A stretch of DNA of 64,000 nucleotides from Candidatus Limnocylindrales bacterium. Lineage in GTDB: Bacteria; Desulfobacterota; Binatia; UBA1149; CAITLU01. Position 1 is the first letter of the stretch. Each line of letters starts with the position of its first letter. Positions 16,987 to 25,300 of this stretch are shown in pieces. Under the pieces are notes generated by a model that was given only the letters and a program-made list of their open reading frames with translations, searched no databases and had not been told where the DNA came from. The stretch lies in the NCBI GenBank assembly GCA_035571835.1, contig DATNBU010000017.1, positions 1-64,000 of the forward strand, given 5' to 3'. Both the position numbers and the translations under genes were made by a program.

Positions 16987-19341
16987 CTACTGCCTGCACT
17001 TGAGCGCGGTGTCGGACGCAGTGCAGTCCGAAATGCTGCCGGAACGCTCGACCGCCGAATTGTGCAGCAGCGTCACCGTCACCGGGCCGGTAAACGGCGC
17101 ATCGATCGGCTGGCCGCGAAGCGACAGCTTCAGCAGCATGAGCCCGTCCTTCGGCGTCAGCGTTGCGCGGTAATCCGCGTCCGCGACCGTGTCGCGGCAG
17201 GTGATCTTGCCCTTCGCTGTCGTGCGGCAGCTTCCGAACGTGTGCGACACGTCGAGACCGGCAGCGTCCTGGATGCGGACGTTGAACGGCGGCGGCGCGC
17301 TGAACTCGGGCGACGCGTCGAACGAACCCTTTGCATCGACGCGCCCGTCCGCGGAGCCGGCGCTCTTTTCCGCACGCACGTTCACGCGCGAGAGCGTCAG
17401 GCTGAGCGGCGTGCGCGCCTGCGCGCACGTGTAGTCGACTCCTGCGGTCTCGTCGGGACCGAATGCGTATCCATTTGGAAGGACCTTACCGGACGGTGCA
17501 TCGATGAGACCGCCGTCCGGCGCCTCGAGCACCGGCAGCCGCAGGCGCAGGTTCGTCACCGTAACCGGCAGTTGGCCGTTCGAGTTGCGACCGTACGGCT
17601 GATCCGCCGGAAGCAGCTCGAGCTTCGGAATGTGACCTTCGCGGAACTTCCATCCGTTCGGATGAAGCTGGAACACCTGGCATGACGCTACCGTGTTGAT
17701 CTCCGGACGATACAGGCCGCGCGCGACCAGCGTTTCGGTTCCCGCCACGGGATCGACATCGAGCAGACGTGCAGCGACCTGCGACGTGGAACCCGGCGAA
17801 AGGATGTCGGCAACGATCGTTGCCGATCCCATCAGCGTGTAACCTGCCGCCGGTGCCGGCTCGCCGCGATACGTCGCGGCGCCGGTCTGGTCGTCAGCCG
17901 GAGCTGTCGCGCATGCACCGCTGCCGGAGATCGGATCGAATGCCTGTCCGACCTGCTCATCGGTCGGCACGTCGTCGGCGATGATCTGCTGGGCGGCGCT
18001 CTCGATGCGTACTTCTCCCGGCGCGAGCGCAGCCCACGTCGGCGCCTGGAACGGACCAGCCGACGGGCCGTCGCAGACCTGCGTCACCGTCTGCACGCCA
18101 TCGAACGGCGCGGCGCCGTCGCCTTTGACGTAGAAGTCGAACCACTCGTGAAGCTGGGAATTGCGGAACGCGGTGTCTTCCACCTTGTTCTGTCCGCGCT
18201 GGTGACCGTGATCGCCGAACATCAGCGAGATCGGCGTGCCCGGATGGTTCGTGCGCGTGCGATTGTAGTAGCGGATCGCTTCGTCCGGCGGGAACAGGTC
18301 GTCGGTAAAGCCGTTGGAGATCAGCATCGGCGCCGGCGCGACAGAATCGTCGATGTAATAGCTCGAATGGTGGCGCGTCAGCTCGTCGACGGTGTCGAGC
18401 AGCACCGGATTGTCGTCGTACGGCTCGCCGGCGTTGGTGACGGTGAACCATTTGGTCAGATCGGCATCTTCGTCCTGGCCGGTCGGTGCGTAGTTGCTGC
18501 CGGCAAGGCCGAGCGCGTAGAGGCCGGCGACGAACGACTGCTTCATTACGCCGCCGCGGCCGCGCGCGTCGTACCGTGCGTCGGCAACGTAATCGAGGGT
18601 ATGACCGTTCGGCGTGAGCGCATATGCCATGTCGGTCCACGGGATGTCGGGCTGCGCCGCCGCGATCTGCATTGCCTTTCCGCCGGGGCTCACCCACGGC
18701 ACGAGATGGCCGTCGGCGTTCGGCGAGCCTTCGTGCGCGCCCATCATCTTGCGGTTCCTGAGTGCGCCGAGCGCCATCGAGATGCCGCCGCCGTACGAGC
18801 TGCCCATCGACGCGATCTTCTGCGGATCGATGAGGCCTTCTCCGGATCCGCCGGACGCCGCCTGGTCGGCGAGCGCTTCGAACACTTCCTGCGCATCGCG
18901 CACTTCGTAGCGCGTATCCATCAGGTGGTTGTAGCCGTTGTCGCAGACGCCGGGCATGAGACGCTTCGGGTCGGTCGCGCCGCACGAGTTTCCCCAGCCG
19001 CGATCGCTCATCGAGAACACGGCGTAGCCGTTGTCGAGCCACTGCTGCATCGAATCGGATGTCAGCGAGATCTTCGCGCCGCCCCAGCCATGGAACACAC
19101 CGACGATCGGGAAGTTGCCGTCGGGGCCCGCAGCCGGCGCGGGCGGAAACGCAACGTTCACGTCGATCGGTGCGCCGTCGAAGCTCGTGAAGATTCCCGA
19201 GCAGTGGCGCTCGCCGGCGTTGGCGTCGGCCTGGACGGTGCAGACGACCGTGCCGCCGAAAATACTGGTGATGTCGGCCGACGCCGGATCGGCCATGGAT
19301 GCGATCGAAAGCGCGGCGACTGCCGCGATCATCTTCTTCAT
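16987..19341 (-). CDS. Secreted CocE/NonD-type (S15) alpha/beta hydrolase
   Basis: 784 residues with a signal peptide (1-22). The N-terminal half is an alpha/beta hydrolase of the X-Pro dipeptidyl peptidase/CocE type: VFHGWGG (oxyanion region), MSDRGWGNSCG, nucleophile Ser182 in ASMGSSYGGGISM, and an Asp/His side in SNGFTDDLFPPDEA and FGDHGHQRG. The second half is beta-rich and resembles the C-terminal jelly-roll of the S15 family. GGAGGG Shine-Dalgarno before the ATG. Activity may be acyl or peptide hydrolysis; the substrate is unknown. Large size and export suggest extracellular scavenging. Confidence 0.85.
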   Translation of the reverse strand: MKKMIAAVAALSIASMADPASADITSIFGGTVVCTVQADANAGERHCSGIFTSFDGAPIDVNVAFPPAPAAGPDGNFPIVGVFHGWGGAKISLTSDSMQQWLDNGYAVFSMSDRGWGNSCGATDPKRLMPGVCDNGYNHLMDTRYEVRDAQEVFEALADQAASGGSGEGLIDPQKIASMGSSYGGGISMALGALRNRKMMGAHEGSPNADGHLVPWVSPGGKAMQIAAAQPDIPWTDMAYALTPNGHTLDYVADARYDARGRGGVMKQSFVAGLYALGLAGSNYAPTGQDEDADLTKWFTVTNAGEPYDDNPVLLDTVDELTRHHSSYYIDDSVAPAPMLISNGFTDDLFPPDEAIRYYNRTRTNHPGTPISLMFGDHGHQRGQNKVEDTAFRNSQLHEWFDFYVKGDGAAPFDGVQTVTQVCDGPSAGPFQAPTWAALAPGEVRIESAAQQIIADDVPTDEQVGQAFDPISGSGACATAPADDQTGAATYRGEPAPAAGYTLMGSATIVADILSPGSTSQVAARLLDVDPVAGTETLVARGLYRPEINTVASCQVFQLHPNGWKFREGHIPKLELLPADQPYGRNSNGQLPVTVTNLRLRLPVLEAPDGGLIDAPSGKVLPNGYAFGPDETAGVDYTCAQARTPLSLTLSRVNVRAEKSAGSADGRVDAKGSFDASPEFSAPPPFNVRIQDAAGLDVSHTFGSCRTTAKGKITCRDTVADADYRATLTPKDGLMLLKLSLRGQPIDAPFTGPVTVTLLHNSAVERSGSISDCTASDTALKCRQ

Positions 19342-19526
19342 TGAGGGTCCCTCCGCCTTTGGCGGCTCTCAGGCCGCGGGGGCACCCTCTGGTCTGCACC
19401 CGGTCACTACTTACAGCAATGACAGTTACATCGATGTCAGCCCGTCGCCCGCATTTTTTCCACGCCTGGGGGTGGCCGTCGGCGGAGACGATTGCGGCCG
19501 GGCCGCGCGCCGACTATCGGCCGAGC

Positions 19527-20159
19527 ATGGATTTCCGAGAGGCCATCGAAACCACAGGGACCTGCCGCTTCTTCCGCCCGGATCCGGTTCCCGAGGATGT
19601 CTTGAAACGGGTGCTCGATGCCGCGCGCTACGCGCCGACGGGCGGCAACCGCCAGGGAGTTCGGTTCGTCGCAGTTCGCGACGACGCCAAGCGGCGCGCG
19701 CTCGCCGGCCTCTACCTGCCGCTGTGGCAGCAGTATGCGTCGCGGGCTGTCGTCAAACCCGGCGCGCCGCTTCCGCGGCTTCTCGAAAATGCCGACCACA
19801 TGGCCAAGCACCTTCACGAAGTGCCGGTGCTGGTCGTCGTCTGCGCGCAGACGGCCGACCTGATGGCGACCGATCGTCATCTCGATCGCGTATCGGTCGT
19901 TGCCGGAGCGTCGATTTATCCGTCGGTGCAGAACTTCCTGCTCGCTGCACGCACCGAAGGTCTCGGCACCGCGCTGACTACGCTGCTGTGCGCCGTCGAG
20001 CCCAAAGTGAAGGAGCTGCTCGCGATACCCGACTACGTTGCGACCGCGGCCATGGTGCCGCTCGGATATCCGGCCCGCGACTTTCCGAAGAAGCTCTCGC
20101 GGCGACCGATCGAAGAGCTCGTCTTCGCAGATACGTACGGCGAGCGACTGTTCAAGTAG
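19527..20159 (+). CDS. Nitroreductase family protein
   Basis: 210 residues. It opens MDFREAIETTGTCRFFRPD with the flavin-binding segment, then ARYAPTGGNRQGVRFV, and later EGLGTALTT and VPLGYPA, all standard for the FMN nitroreductase fold. The start at 19527 is chosen because homology begins there; the frame runs open to 19299 and no strong Shine-Dalgarno is visible. Divergent from the CocE-like gene and convergent with the GST gene. Substrate unknown. Confidence 0.88.
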   Translation: MDFREAIETTGTCRFFRPDPVPEDVLKRVLDAARYAPTGGNRQGVRFVAVRDDAKRRALAGLYLPLWQQYASRAVVKPGAPLPRLLENADHMAKHLHEVPVLVVVCAQTADLMATDRHLDRVSVVAGASIYPSVQNFLLAARTEGLGTALTTLLCAVEPKVKELLAIPDYVATAAMVPLGYPARDFPKKLSRRPIEELVFADTYGERLFK

Positions 20160-20185
20160 CCCGCCGTACTCCGTTCGTTGAATCG

Positions 20186-21100
20186 TCACGCCGCCTTCGC
20201 GATCACGTAGCCCGATCGCGGAAAGTGCACCGCGATTTCGCCGACCACGGGATCGCTGCGCCGGATCGCGATCTCCTCGCCGGTGACGCGCGCGACGACT
20301 CCCTCGACCTTCTCGACTCCGATGTCGTCGGCGCGGATCGAGACCGTATCGCCGACCTCGATTCCATCGAGCTTCCTGCCTTCGATCGGAGCCAGATCGG
20401 CCGGCGTCGCGGTGCGCGCGATTTCGAGCGCCGCCGACGGCTCCATTGCCTCGGAGTCGCCGGCGCCGAACGCCGCGATCCTGTCGACCCAGCTCGCGAG
20501 CGCGCGCCGCTCGCTGACCGCCTCGAACAGATGCGGAATGTGCCGCATGAACCAGAGCGGGTGGTAACAGGCCGCGTCCGCCAGCGTGAACTCGTCACCG
20601 ATGAGGAACGACTTCCCGCTGAGCCGGCAGTCGAGCTGATCGAGCGAAAGCAGCGCCTGCGAGCGTGTATGCGGCGCCATCGCGAGCAGGTTCTGCTTCG
20701 ACAGCATCGGCGACATCTTCGCCCGGTCTTCGAGGATGTCGGCCGGGAGCACCGGCAGCAGCTCGGCGATCACCGACGGAACGACCTGTCCGGTGAAGCG
20801 GTGATCGGCCCAGTCCTCGAGCATGCCGATCTCGCCCCAGCGGTCTTCGGGAATGCAGGCCGGATCCGGATGAAGCTGCTCGATGCGGCGCGCGATGCAC
20901 GCGGTGTCGCAGTAGATGTCCGCGCCCACCTGCATCACCGGAATCTTGCGGTAACCGCCGGTCAGCGGCGCAAGGTCGGGCTTCGGAAGCATGTTCGGCT
21001 GCGCGACCGAGCGCCACGGAACGTTCTTGTACGCGAGCAGGCAGCGGATCTTCTCGGCGAACAGCGAGATCGGGTAGTGGTGAAGGATGATGTCGTGCAT
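20186..21100 (-). CDS. Glutathione S-transferase-like protein with C-terminal extension
   Basis: 304 residues. The N-terminal thioredoxin-like domain (about 1-80) has ILHHYPISLFAEKIR, with the Ser that activates glutathione, the cis-Pro in YRKIPVMQV and the D-T-A motif in YCDTACIARRIE. The helical C-domain runs to about 225 (FTLADAACYHPLWF). A further 80 residues form a beta-rich tail (GRKLDGIEVGDTVSI...) not found in ordinary GSTs and not recognised. GGAGG Shine-Dalgarno. It follows an AraC-type regulator on the same strand with 72 bp between; a regulator-GST unit is likely. Confidence 0.87.
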   Translation of the reverse strand: MHDIILHHYPISLFAEKIRCLLAYKNVPWRSVAQPNMLPKPDLAPLTGGYRKIPVMQVGADIYCDTACIARRIEQLHPDPACIPEDRWGEIGMLEDWADHRFTGQVVPSVIAELLPVLPADILEDRAKMSPMLSKQNLLAMAPHTRSQALLSLDQLDCRLSGKSFLIGDEFTLADAACYHPLWFMRHIPHLFEAVSERRALASWVDRIAAFGAGDSEAMEPSAALEIARTATPADLAPIEGRKLDGIEVGDTVSIRADDIGVEKVEGVVARVTGEEIAIRRSDPVVGEIAVHFPRSGYVIAKAA

Positions 21101-21116
21101 GGGACCTCCATATTGC

Positions 21117-21167
21117 TCGGCCTCACGGCCTCGCGAGTTCGCGTTCGGCCTCACGGCCTCACGAGTT
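21117..21167. repeat. Direct repeat of a 23-bp palindrome-containing unit between AraC and GST genes
   Basis: Two copies, 21117-21139 and 21145-21167, differing at one base, of TCGGCCTCACGGCCTC followed by (G/A)CGAGTT. Each carries GGCC-TCAC-GGCC. The copies lie 28 bp apart start to start, in the 72-bp gap upstream of the GST start codon. Could be operator sites or a simple duplication. Confidence 0.75.
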
Positions 21168-21172
21168 AGAGG

Positions 21173-22015
21173 TCAGCGTACGGCGAATTCGGCGAGGCGA
21201 TCTTGGAGAATCTTGCGGTCGCCGCGGGCGGCCTTGCGGAAAGCTTTCGGAGACACTCCGGCCGCGCGGCCGAACGTGCGGACGAAGTTCGACAGGTCAC
21301 CGAAGCCGACTTCGTACGCGATGTCGGTGATCGGGCGATCCTCGTCCGCGAGCAGCCGGGCCGCACGGCGAAGCCGCGAGCGTACGAGATACTGGTGCGG
21401 CGTGACGCCGAGCACCGACGAGAACAGTCGAAGAAAATGAAACGGGCTCAGCTCGGCGCCCGCTGCCGCAGTCTCGAGATCGATGTCTTCGCCGGAATGA
21501 TCGTCGATCCAGATCGCGGCTTCGACCGCGCGGCGACGGTCGCGCGCGACCGGATCGCCGACCGAGCGCTCGGTCGCGAGCCGCACGAAACGCGCCGCCA
21601 GCAGCATACCGGCCTCATCGATGCCGACGTCGCTGGTTCCGCCGACCGCCGACTGCGCGAGCTCGCCAAGCACCATCAGCTCCGCGAGCGGAGGCAGGCA
21701 ACCAACGCGCCATGCCCGGGTGTCATCGTCGATCTCCGCAGCGGCTTCGGGCGTGAGATGGAACGAAAGGCACTCGTCGCCCTGGACGTGATCGTGCGTG
21801 CAGAGGAACTCGTCGCCCGGATGTCCGACGAGGAACGAACCGGCAACGAGATCGTGCCGGCGCCCTTGCGAGAGATAGCCGAAGCTGCCCCGCCGCACGT
21901 AGGCAATCGAGAAGCCGTGGTGGATTTCGACGAACGACGGATCGTGCGGTCCGAGCTCGCAGCGGTAGTCCTGTACCGACAGCGAAGGACTTTCGAGCAC
22001 TCGCGTCACGGCCAT
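21173..22015 (-). CDS. AraC-family transcriptional regulator
   Basis: 280 residues. The N-terminal cupin-like sensory domain (about 1-160) includes [16 protein letters not shown]. The C-terminal AraC DNA-binding domain (about 175-265) has two helix-turn-helix motifs: [18 protein letters not shown] and [20 protein letters not shown] followed by the family hallmark GVSPKAFRK. Likely controls the GST-like gene immediately downstream, through the duplicated palindromic element between them or elsewhere; the ligand is unknown. Confidence 0.93.
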   Translation of the reverse strand: MAVTRVLESPSLSVQDYRCELGPHDPSFVEIHHGFSIAYVRRGSFGYLSQGRRHDLVAGSFLVGHPGDEFLCTHDHVQGDECLSFHLTPEAAAEIDDDTRAWRVGCLPPLAELMVLGELAQSAVGGTSDVGIDEAGMLLAARFVRLATERSVGDPVARDRRRAVEAAIWIDDHSGEDIDLETAAAGAELSPFHFLRLFSSVLGVTPHQYLVRSRLRRAARLLADEDRPITDIAYEVGFGDLSNFVRTFGRAAGVSPKAFRKAARGDRKILQDRLAEFAVR

Positions 22016-22158
22016 GACGCGGCGACGTTAGCGCCTGGGAGGGCGTCGAACAATCCGGGAATCCACGAGTTTGTGGTGCTTGGGCCGCGGTGCGCGGTGC
22101 AGCTGCCACCTCATCGCTGCCGGCCAATGGCCACTGCCCCTCAACCGCTGGCCTGCCG

Positions 22159-22196
22159 ACGGAGGCCCCGGCCGGTTGCCTCCGGCCGCCCTCCGT
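22159..22196 (+). other. Long imperfect hairpin in the rpsP leader region
   Basis: ACGGAGG...CCGGCCGG pairs with CCGGCCG...CCTCCGT around a TTGCCT loop (about 15 paired bases with a small bulge), 44 bp before rpsP. There is no T-run. It could be an mRNA leader structure of the ribosomal operon or part of the AraC-side promoter region. Nothing else recognisable was seen in the 225-bp gap. Confidence 0.4.
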
Positions 22197-22240
22197 GGTC
22201 AAACTCCCCGATTCCGATTCCGAGGAGCACCGTAGAGAGC

Positions 22241-22489
22241 ATGTCCGTCAAGATCCGCCTCAGCCGACACGGCAGCAAGAAAAGGCCCTTTTACCGGGTC
22301 GTGGTCGCCGACGAGCGCGCGCCGCGCGACGGCCGCAGCATCGTTTCGGTCGGCACTTACGATCCCCTCGTGGAACCGGCGAAGATCAAGCTTGACGCGG
22401 AGACAATCGGATCATGGTTGAAGAAGGGAGCGAGGCCGACACCGATCGTGGCGAAGTTGATGAAGCAGGCGGGAATCCCGTCGGCGTAA
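22241..22489 (+). CDS. rpsP: Small ribosomal subunit protein bS16
   Basis: 82 residues, complete family length, starting [20 protein letters not shown] with the characteristic RRPFYR-type block and ending [14 protein letters not shown]. It opens the operon rpsP-khpA-rimM-trmD-PF09936-rplS. No ffh precedes it, unlike in many bacteria; an AraC regulator is divergent upstream. The Shine-Dalgarno is CGAGGAG, at about 18 bases a little distant, or AGAGAG closer to the ATG. Confidence 0.98.
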   Translation: MSVKIRLSRHGSKKRPFYRVVVADERAPRDGRSIVSVGTYDPLVEPAKIKLDAETIGSWLKKGARPTPIVAKLMKQAGIPSA

Positions 22490-22887
22490 GCAACGCGCCC
22501 GCTGCATCGGGCGAAGCGCCCGTTCAGTTGTCCGAAGCGCCCGTTCAGTTGTCCGAAGCGCTCGTTCAGTTGCCCGAAGCGCCCGTTCAGTTGTCCGAAA
22601 CGCCCGTTTCGTCGTCCGAAGCACCCGCCACCTCGGGCGAAGCCCCGGCCTTCCTGTTCGATCTCGTCGATTTCCTGACCAGAAATCTCGTGCTTCATCC
22701 CGAAGCCGTCGAGGTCAAGCAGAACTCCGCCGAGCATGCGACCAGCTTCGAGCTCCACGTCCACAAGGAAGACCTCGGGCGCGTGATCGGCAAGCAGGGC
22801 CGCACGGCCAAGTCCTTGCGAACGATCCTCAACGCGGCCGCCTCGCGTCTCCAGCACAAGGCCTCTCTCGAAATCATCGAGGAGTAA
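22414..22887 (+). CDS. khpA: KH-domain RNA-binding protein KhpA with repeat-bearing N-terminal extension
   Basis: 157 residues. The last 78 are a normal Khp[21 protein letters not shown], then the KH core [21 protein letters not shown] with its GKQG loop. The first 79 are an extra acidic/Pro-Ala region, much of it made of a 7-residue repeat APVQLSE from a 21-bp DNA repeat. The only in-frame ATG (22414) lies inside rpsP, giving a 76-nt overlap in another frame; GGAGA ten bases upstream supports it. A downstream TTG within the repeat is the main alternative. KhpA acts with KhpB in RNA binding in other bacteria. Confidence 0.88.
   Translation: MVEEGSEADTDRGEVDEAGGNPVGVSNAPAASGEAPVQLSEAPVQLSEALVQLPEAPVQLSETPVSSSEAPATSGEAPAFLFDLVDFLTRNLVLHPEAVEVKQNSAEHATSFELHVHKEDLGRVIGKQGRTAKSLRTILNAAASRLQHKASLEIIEE
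22513..22638. repeat. 21-bp in-frame tandem repeat inside khpA
   Basis: Six head-to-tail 21-bp units (22513, 22534, 22555, 22576, 22597, 22618). The first two are identical, the third and fourth near-identical (GAAGCGCCCGTTCAGTTGTC core), the last two degenerate. Period is a multiple of three, so copy changes keep the reading frame and alter only linker length. Confidence 0.95.
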
Positions 22888-22905
22888 GGCCACGGCCGGC
22901 GCACC

Positions 22906-23466
22906 ATGCCTGCGGCCGCAGCAAAATCCCCCGTCACGCTCGGTTACGTCTCGAGGCCCAACGGCCTTCAGGGCGCCGTCGTCGTGCACAGCGATCCGTC
23001 GATGACGGGGATGTTCGCCAAAGGGCTCGAGGTCGAGCTCCGGCCACGCAGCGGCACGGTACTGCGGACGACAGTTCGCAGCGCGTCCCATGTGAAGGAC
23101 GGCGTGCGCGTCACGTTCGACCGCGTCGCCGATCGCGACGCCGCCGAAGCGCTCGTCGGTGCGACGATCGTCGTCGAACGCAACGCGCTCGGCGAGATGC
23201 GCGAAGGCGAATACCTGGACACCGACCTCGTCGGCCTCGAAGTCCGGGCGCACGACAACCGCGCTCTTGGGCGGCTCGTGGAAGTGATCGCGACGGGCGC
23301 CAACGACGTGTACGTAGTCGCTGCGGCCGACGGTTCGGAGATCCTGATTCCGGCAACCGCGAACGCCGAGATTGAAGTCGACCTTGCGGCCGGGCGCATG
23401 ACCGTGGCGGCCGAAGCGCTCGAATATGGAGCGCCCCCGCAGAAGAACGACGAAGAATCGCGATGA
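22906..23466 (+). CDS. rimM: Ribosome maturation factor RimM
   Basis: 186 residues. The N-terminal domain begins [17 protein letters not shown] (the usual G-x-[IV]-x-x-x-HGLxGxxxV pattern, with Asn where His is common), and the C-terminal PRC-barrel domain holds [11 protein letters not shown] and [16 protein letters not shown]. It assists 30S head assembly. The stop overlaps the trmD start (ATGA), as is usual for the rimM-trmD pair. The Shine-Dalgarno is weak, in keeping with translation from within the operon. Confidence 0.95.
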   Translation: MPAAAAKSPVTLGYVSRPNGLQGAVVVHSDPSMTGMFAKGLEVELRPRSGTVLRTTVRSASHVKDGVRVTFDRVADRDAAEALVGATIVVERNALGEMREGEYLDTDLVGLEVRAHDNRALGRLVEVIATGANDVYVVAAADGSEILIPATANAEIEVDLAAGRMTVAAEALEYGAPPQKNDEESR

Positions 23467-24155
23467 TCGCGTTCGACGTCCTGACGCTGTTTCCCGAATT
23501 CATCGAGGCGGGCGCGCGCCTCGGCGTGCTCGGCCGTGCGGCAGAATCCGGTCTGCTCGCCGTCCGCGCGCATCAGCTTCGCAACTACACCGGCGGCAGC
23601 CCGCATCCGGTCGACGATTCGCCGTACGGCGGTGGTCCCGGAATGGTGATGCGTCCAGAGCCGATCTATGCGGCGGTCGAAGACATCACGGCACGCTTCT
23701 CTCCGCAGCGGCGCGTCCTGCTCACTCCGCAGGGAGCGCCGTTCACGCAGGCCGTTGCGGCGCGCCTCGCGGCGGCCGGCGAATCGATGCTGCTGTTCTG
23801 CGGTCGTTACGAAGGCGTCGACGAACGCGTGCGCCCGCTGTTCGATGAAGAGATCTCGATCGGCGACTACGTGCTGACCGGCGGCGAGCTCGGCGCGCTG
23901 GTCGTGATCGACGCGGTCGCGCGGCTGGTCCCGGGCGTGCTCGGCAGCGCGGATTCGCCGGCGGCCGAAAGCTTCAGCGATCCGGCGCTGCTCGAGTATC
24001 CGCAGTACACGCGGCCGGCCGAGTTTCGCGGCATGGGCGTGCCGAGCGTGCTGACGTCGGGCAATCACGCGGCGATCGACCGCTGGCGGCGCGAGCAGGC
24101 GCTCGAACGCACGGCCGCGCGCCGGCCGGACCTCGCTTCAAAAAAGCGGGACTGA
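23463..24155 (+). CDS. trmD: tRNA (guanine-N1-)-methyltransferase TrmD
   Basis: 230 residues. SPOUT methyltransferase forming m1G37 in tRNA. Family blocks are intact: [64 protein letters not shown] and [13 protein letters not shown], covering the trefoil-knot SAM site and the catalytic Asp region. Slightly shorter than E. coli TrmD (255). Overlaps rimM by four bases and is followed 5 bp later by the PF09936 methyltransferase gene. Confidence 0.97.
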   Translation: MIAFDVLTLFPEFIEAGARLGVLGRAAESGLLAVRAHQLRNYTGGSPHPVDDSPYGGGPGMVMRPEPIYAAVEDITARFSPQRRVLLTPQGAPFTQAVAARLAAAGESMLLFCGRYEGVDERVRPLFDEEISIGDYVLTGGELGALVVIDAVARLVPGVLGSADSPAAESFSDPALLEYPQYTRPAEFRGMGVPSVLTSGNHAAIDRWRREQALERTAARRPDLASKKRD

Positions 24156-24160
24156 CGGCC

Positions 24161-24790
24161 ATGCCGGATCTTCTCGTCGCGATCGTGCACTACCCCGTCT
24201 ACGACAAGCACGGCGACGTGGTGACGAGCGCGGTCACCAACATCGACGTTCCCGACATCGCGCGAAGCTGCCGCACATACGGTGTTTCCGGCTTCTACGT
24301 GGTGACGCCCGTGCAGGCGCATCGCGCGCTGATCTCGCGCGTGATGCAGCACTGGGAAGCCGAGGAGCAGCGCGACTACAATCCGAGCCGCAACGAAGCG
24401 CTCTCGCTGCTGCGCCTCGAGTCCGATCTCGAAGGCGTCGGCATCGACGTCGAACGCCGCTACGGCTCGCTTCCGCGCATGTTTGCGACGAGCGCGAAGC
24501 GACACGCCTCGGCGACGAGCTTCGAGGACATGCGGAGAATGCTCGAGAGCGACGGTCCGCCGTGGCTCATGCTGCTCGGCACGGGCTCCGGCCTTGCGCG
24601 CGAAGTCCTCGAGCGCTGCGAAGCGATTCTCGAGCCGATCGACGGATATCGCGGCCCCGACGCTGGAGTTTCCGGTGCCGGTGCGGTCGATTCCGGGGGT
24701 GGGACCGCTGCCGGTTCGCCCGAGTACAACCATCTGTCGGTCCGGGCCGCGGCCGCCGTTCTCCTTGACCGCCTTCGATGTCCGCGGTAA
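24161..24790 (+). CDS. SPOUT RNA methyltransferase, PF09936 family
   Basis: 209 residues. It starts LLVAIVHYPVYDKHGDVVTSAVTNIDVPDIAR, which is the family signature, and ends YNHLSVRAAAAVLLDRL, where the knot and SAM site lie. RNA target unknown in general. Placement between trmD and rplS is a recurring arrangement in deltaproteobacterial lineages and supports both the call and the taxonomic guess. A Gly/Ala-rich insert (about residues 165-185, GVSGAGAVDSGGG...) lies in the last conserved region and looks like a flexible loop expansion. Confidence 0.88.
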   Translation: MPDLLVAIVHYPVYDKHGDVVTSAVTNIDVPDIARSCRTYGVSGFYVVTPVQAHRALISRVMQHWEAEEQRDYNPSRNEALSLLRLESDLEGVGIDVERRYGSLPRMFATSAKRHASATSFEDMRRMLESDGPPWLMLLGTGSGLAREVLERCEAILEPIDGYRGPDAGVSGAGAVDSGGGTAAGSPEYNHLSVRAAAAVLLDRLRCPR

Positions 24791-24823
24791 ACCCCGCGCT
24801 TCCGCCTTTTCAAGGAGCCTCCC

Positions 24824-25177
24824 GTGGACGTCATCAAAGCCCTGAATACCGAGCAACTTCGTAGCGATATCCCCGAATTCCGTCCGGGCGACACCCTCCG
24901 CGTGCATGGCATCATCGTCGAGGGCGACAAGGAACGAATCCAGGTTTTCGAGGGAGTCTGCATCCGACGTCAAGGCGGCGGCCCGGCGGCCACCTTCACC
25001 GTCCGCAAGAGCTCGTACGGCGTCGGCGTGGAACGAACGTTTCCGATTCACTCGCCGCGCATCGACAAGATCGAAGTGAAAAGCCGCGGCGAAGTGCGTC
25101 GCAGCCGCCTTTACTACTTGCGCGATCTTTCGGGCAAGGCTGCCCGCATCAAGGAGCGCAAGAGCGTCGTTTCCTGA
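24824..25177 (+). CDS. rplS: Large ribosomal subunit protein bL19
   Basis: 117 residues, complete. Begins [19 protein letters not shown] and ends [19 protein letters not shown], with the conserved [16 protein letters not shown] block. GTG start with a strong AAGGAG Shine-Dalgarno (about 24812) fixes the start. Last gene of the rpsP operon and followed by a strong terminator. Confidence 0.98.
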   Translation: MDVIKALNTEQLRSDIPEFRPGDTLRVHGIIVEGDKERIQVFEGVCIRRQGGGPAATFTVRKSSYGVGVERTFPIHSPRIDKIEVKSRGEVRRSRLYYLRDLSGKAARIKERKSVVS

Positions 25178-25215
25178 CCTGATCGCTGCGACCAGGCGAT
25201 CAGCGTTCTGAAACG

Positions 25216-25252
25216 AGCGGCGCCGGGAGAAATCCCGGCGCCGCTTTTTTTT
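25216..25252 (+). terminator. Rho-independent terminator of the rpsP-rplS operon
   Basis: Perfect 13-bp GC-rich stem (25216-25228 with 25233-25245), GAAA tetraloop, then eight T residues ending at 25252. Lies 38 bp past the rplS stop. Confidence 0.96.
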
Positions 25253-25300
25253 GATTCGCCGGCAGCCGCACGAGCGCGCGCACCGCCCGGCCCGGCGCGG

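Noticed and set aside
22513-22638. CRISPR array
   Set aside because: Units are contiguous 21-bp in-frame repeats without spacers, coding within khpA.
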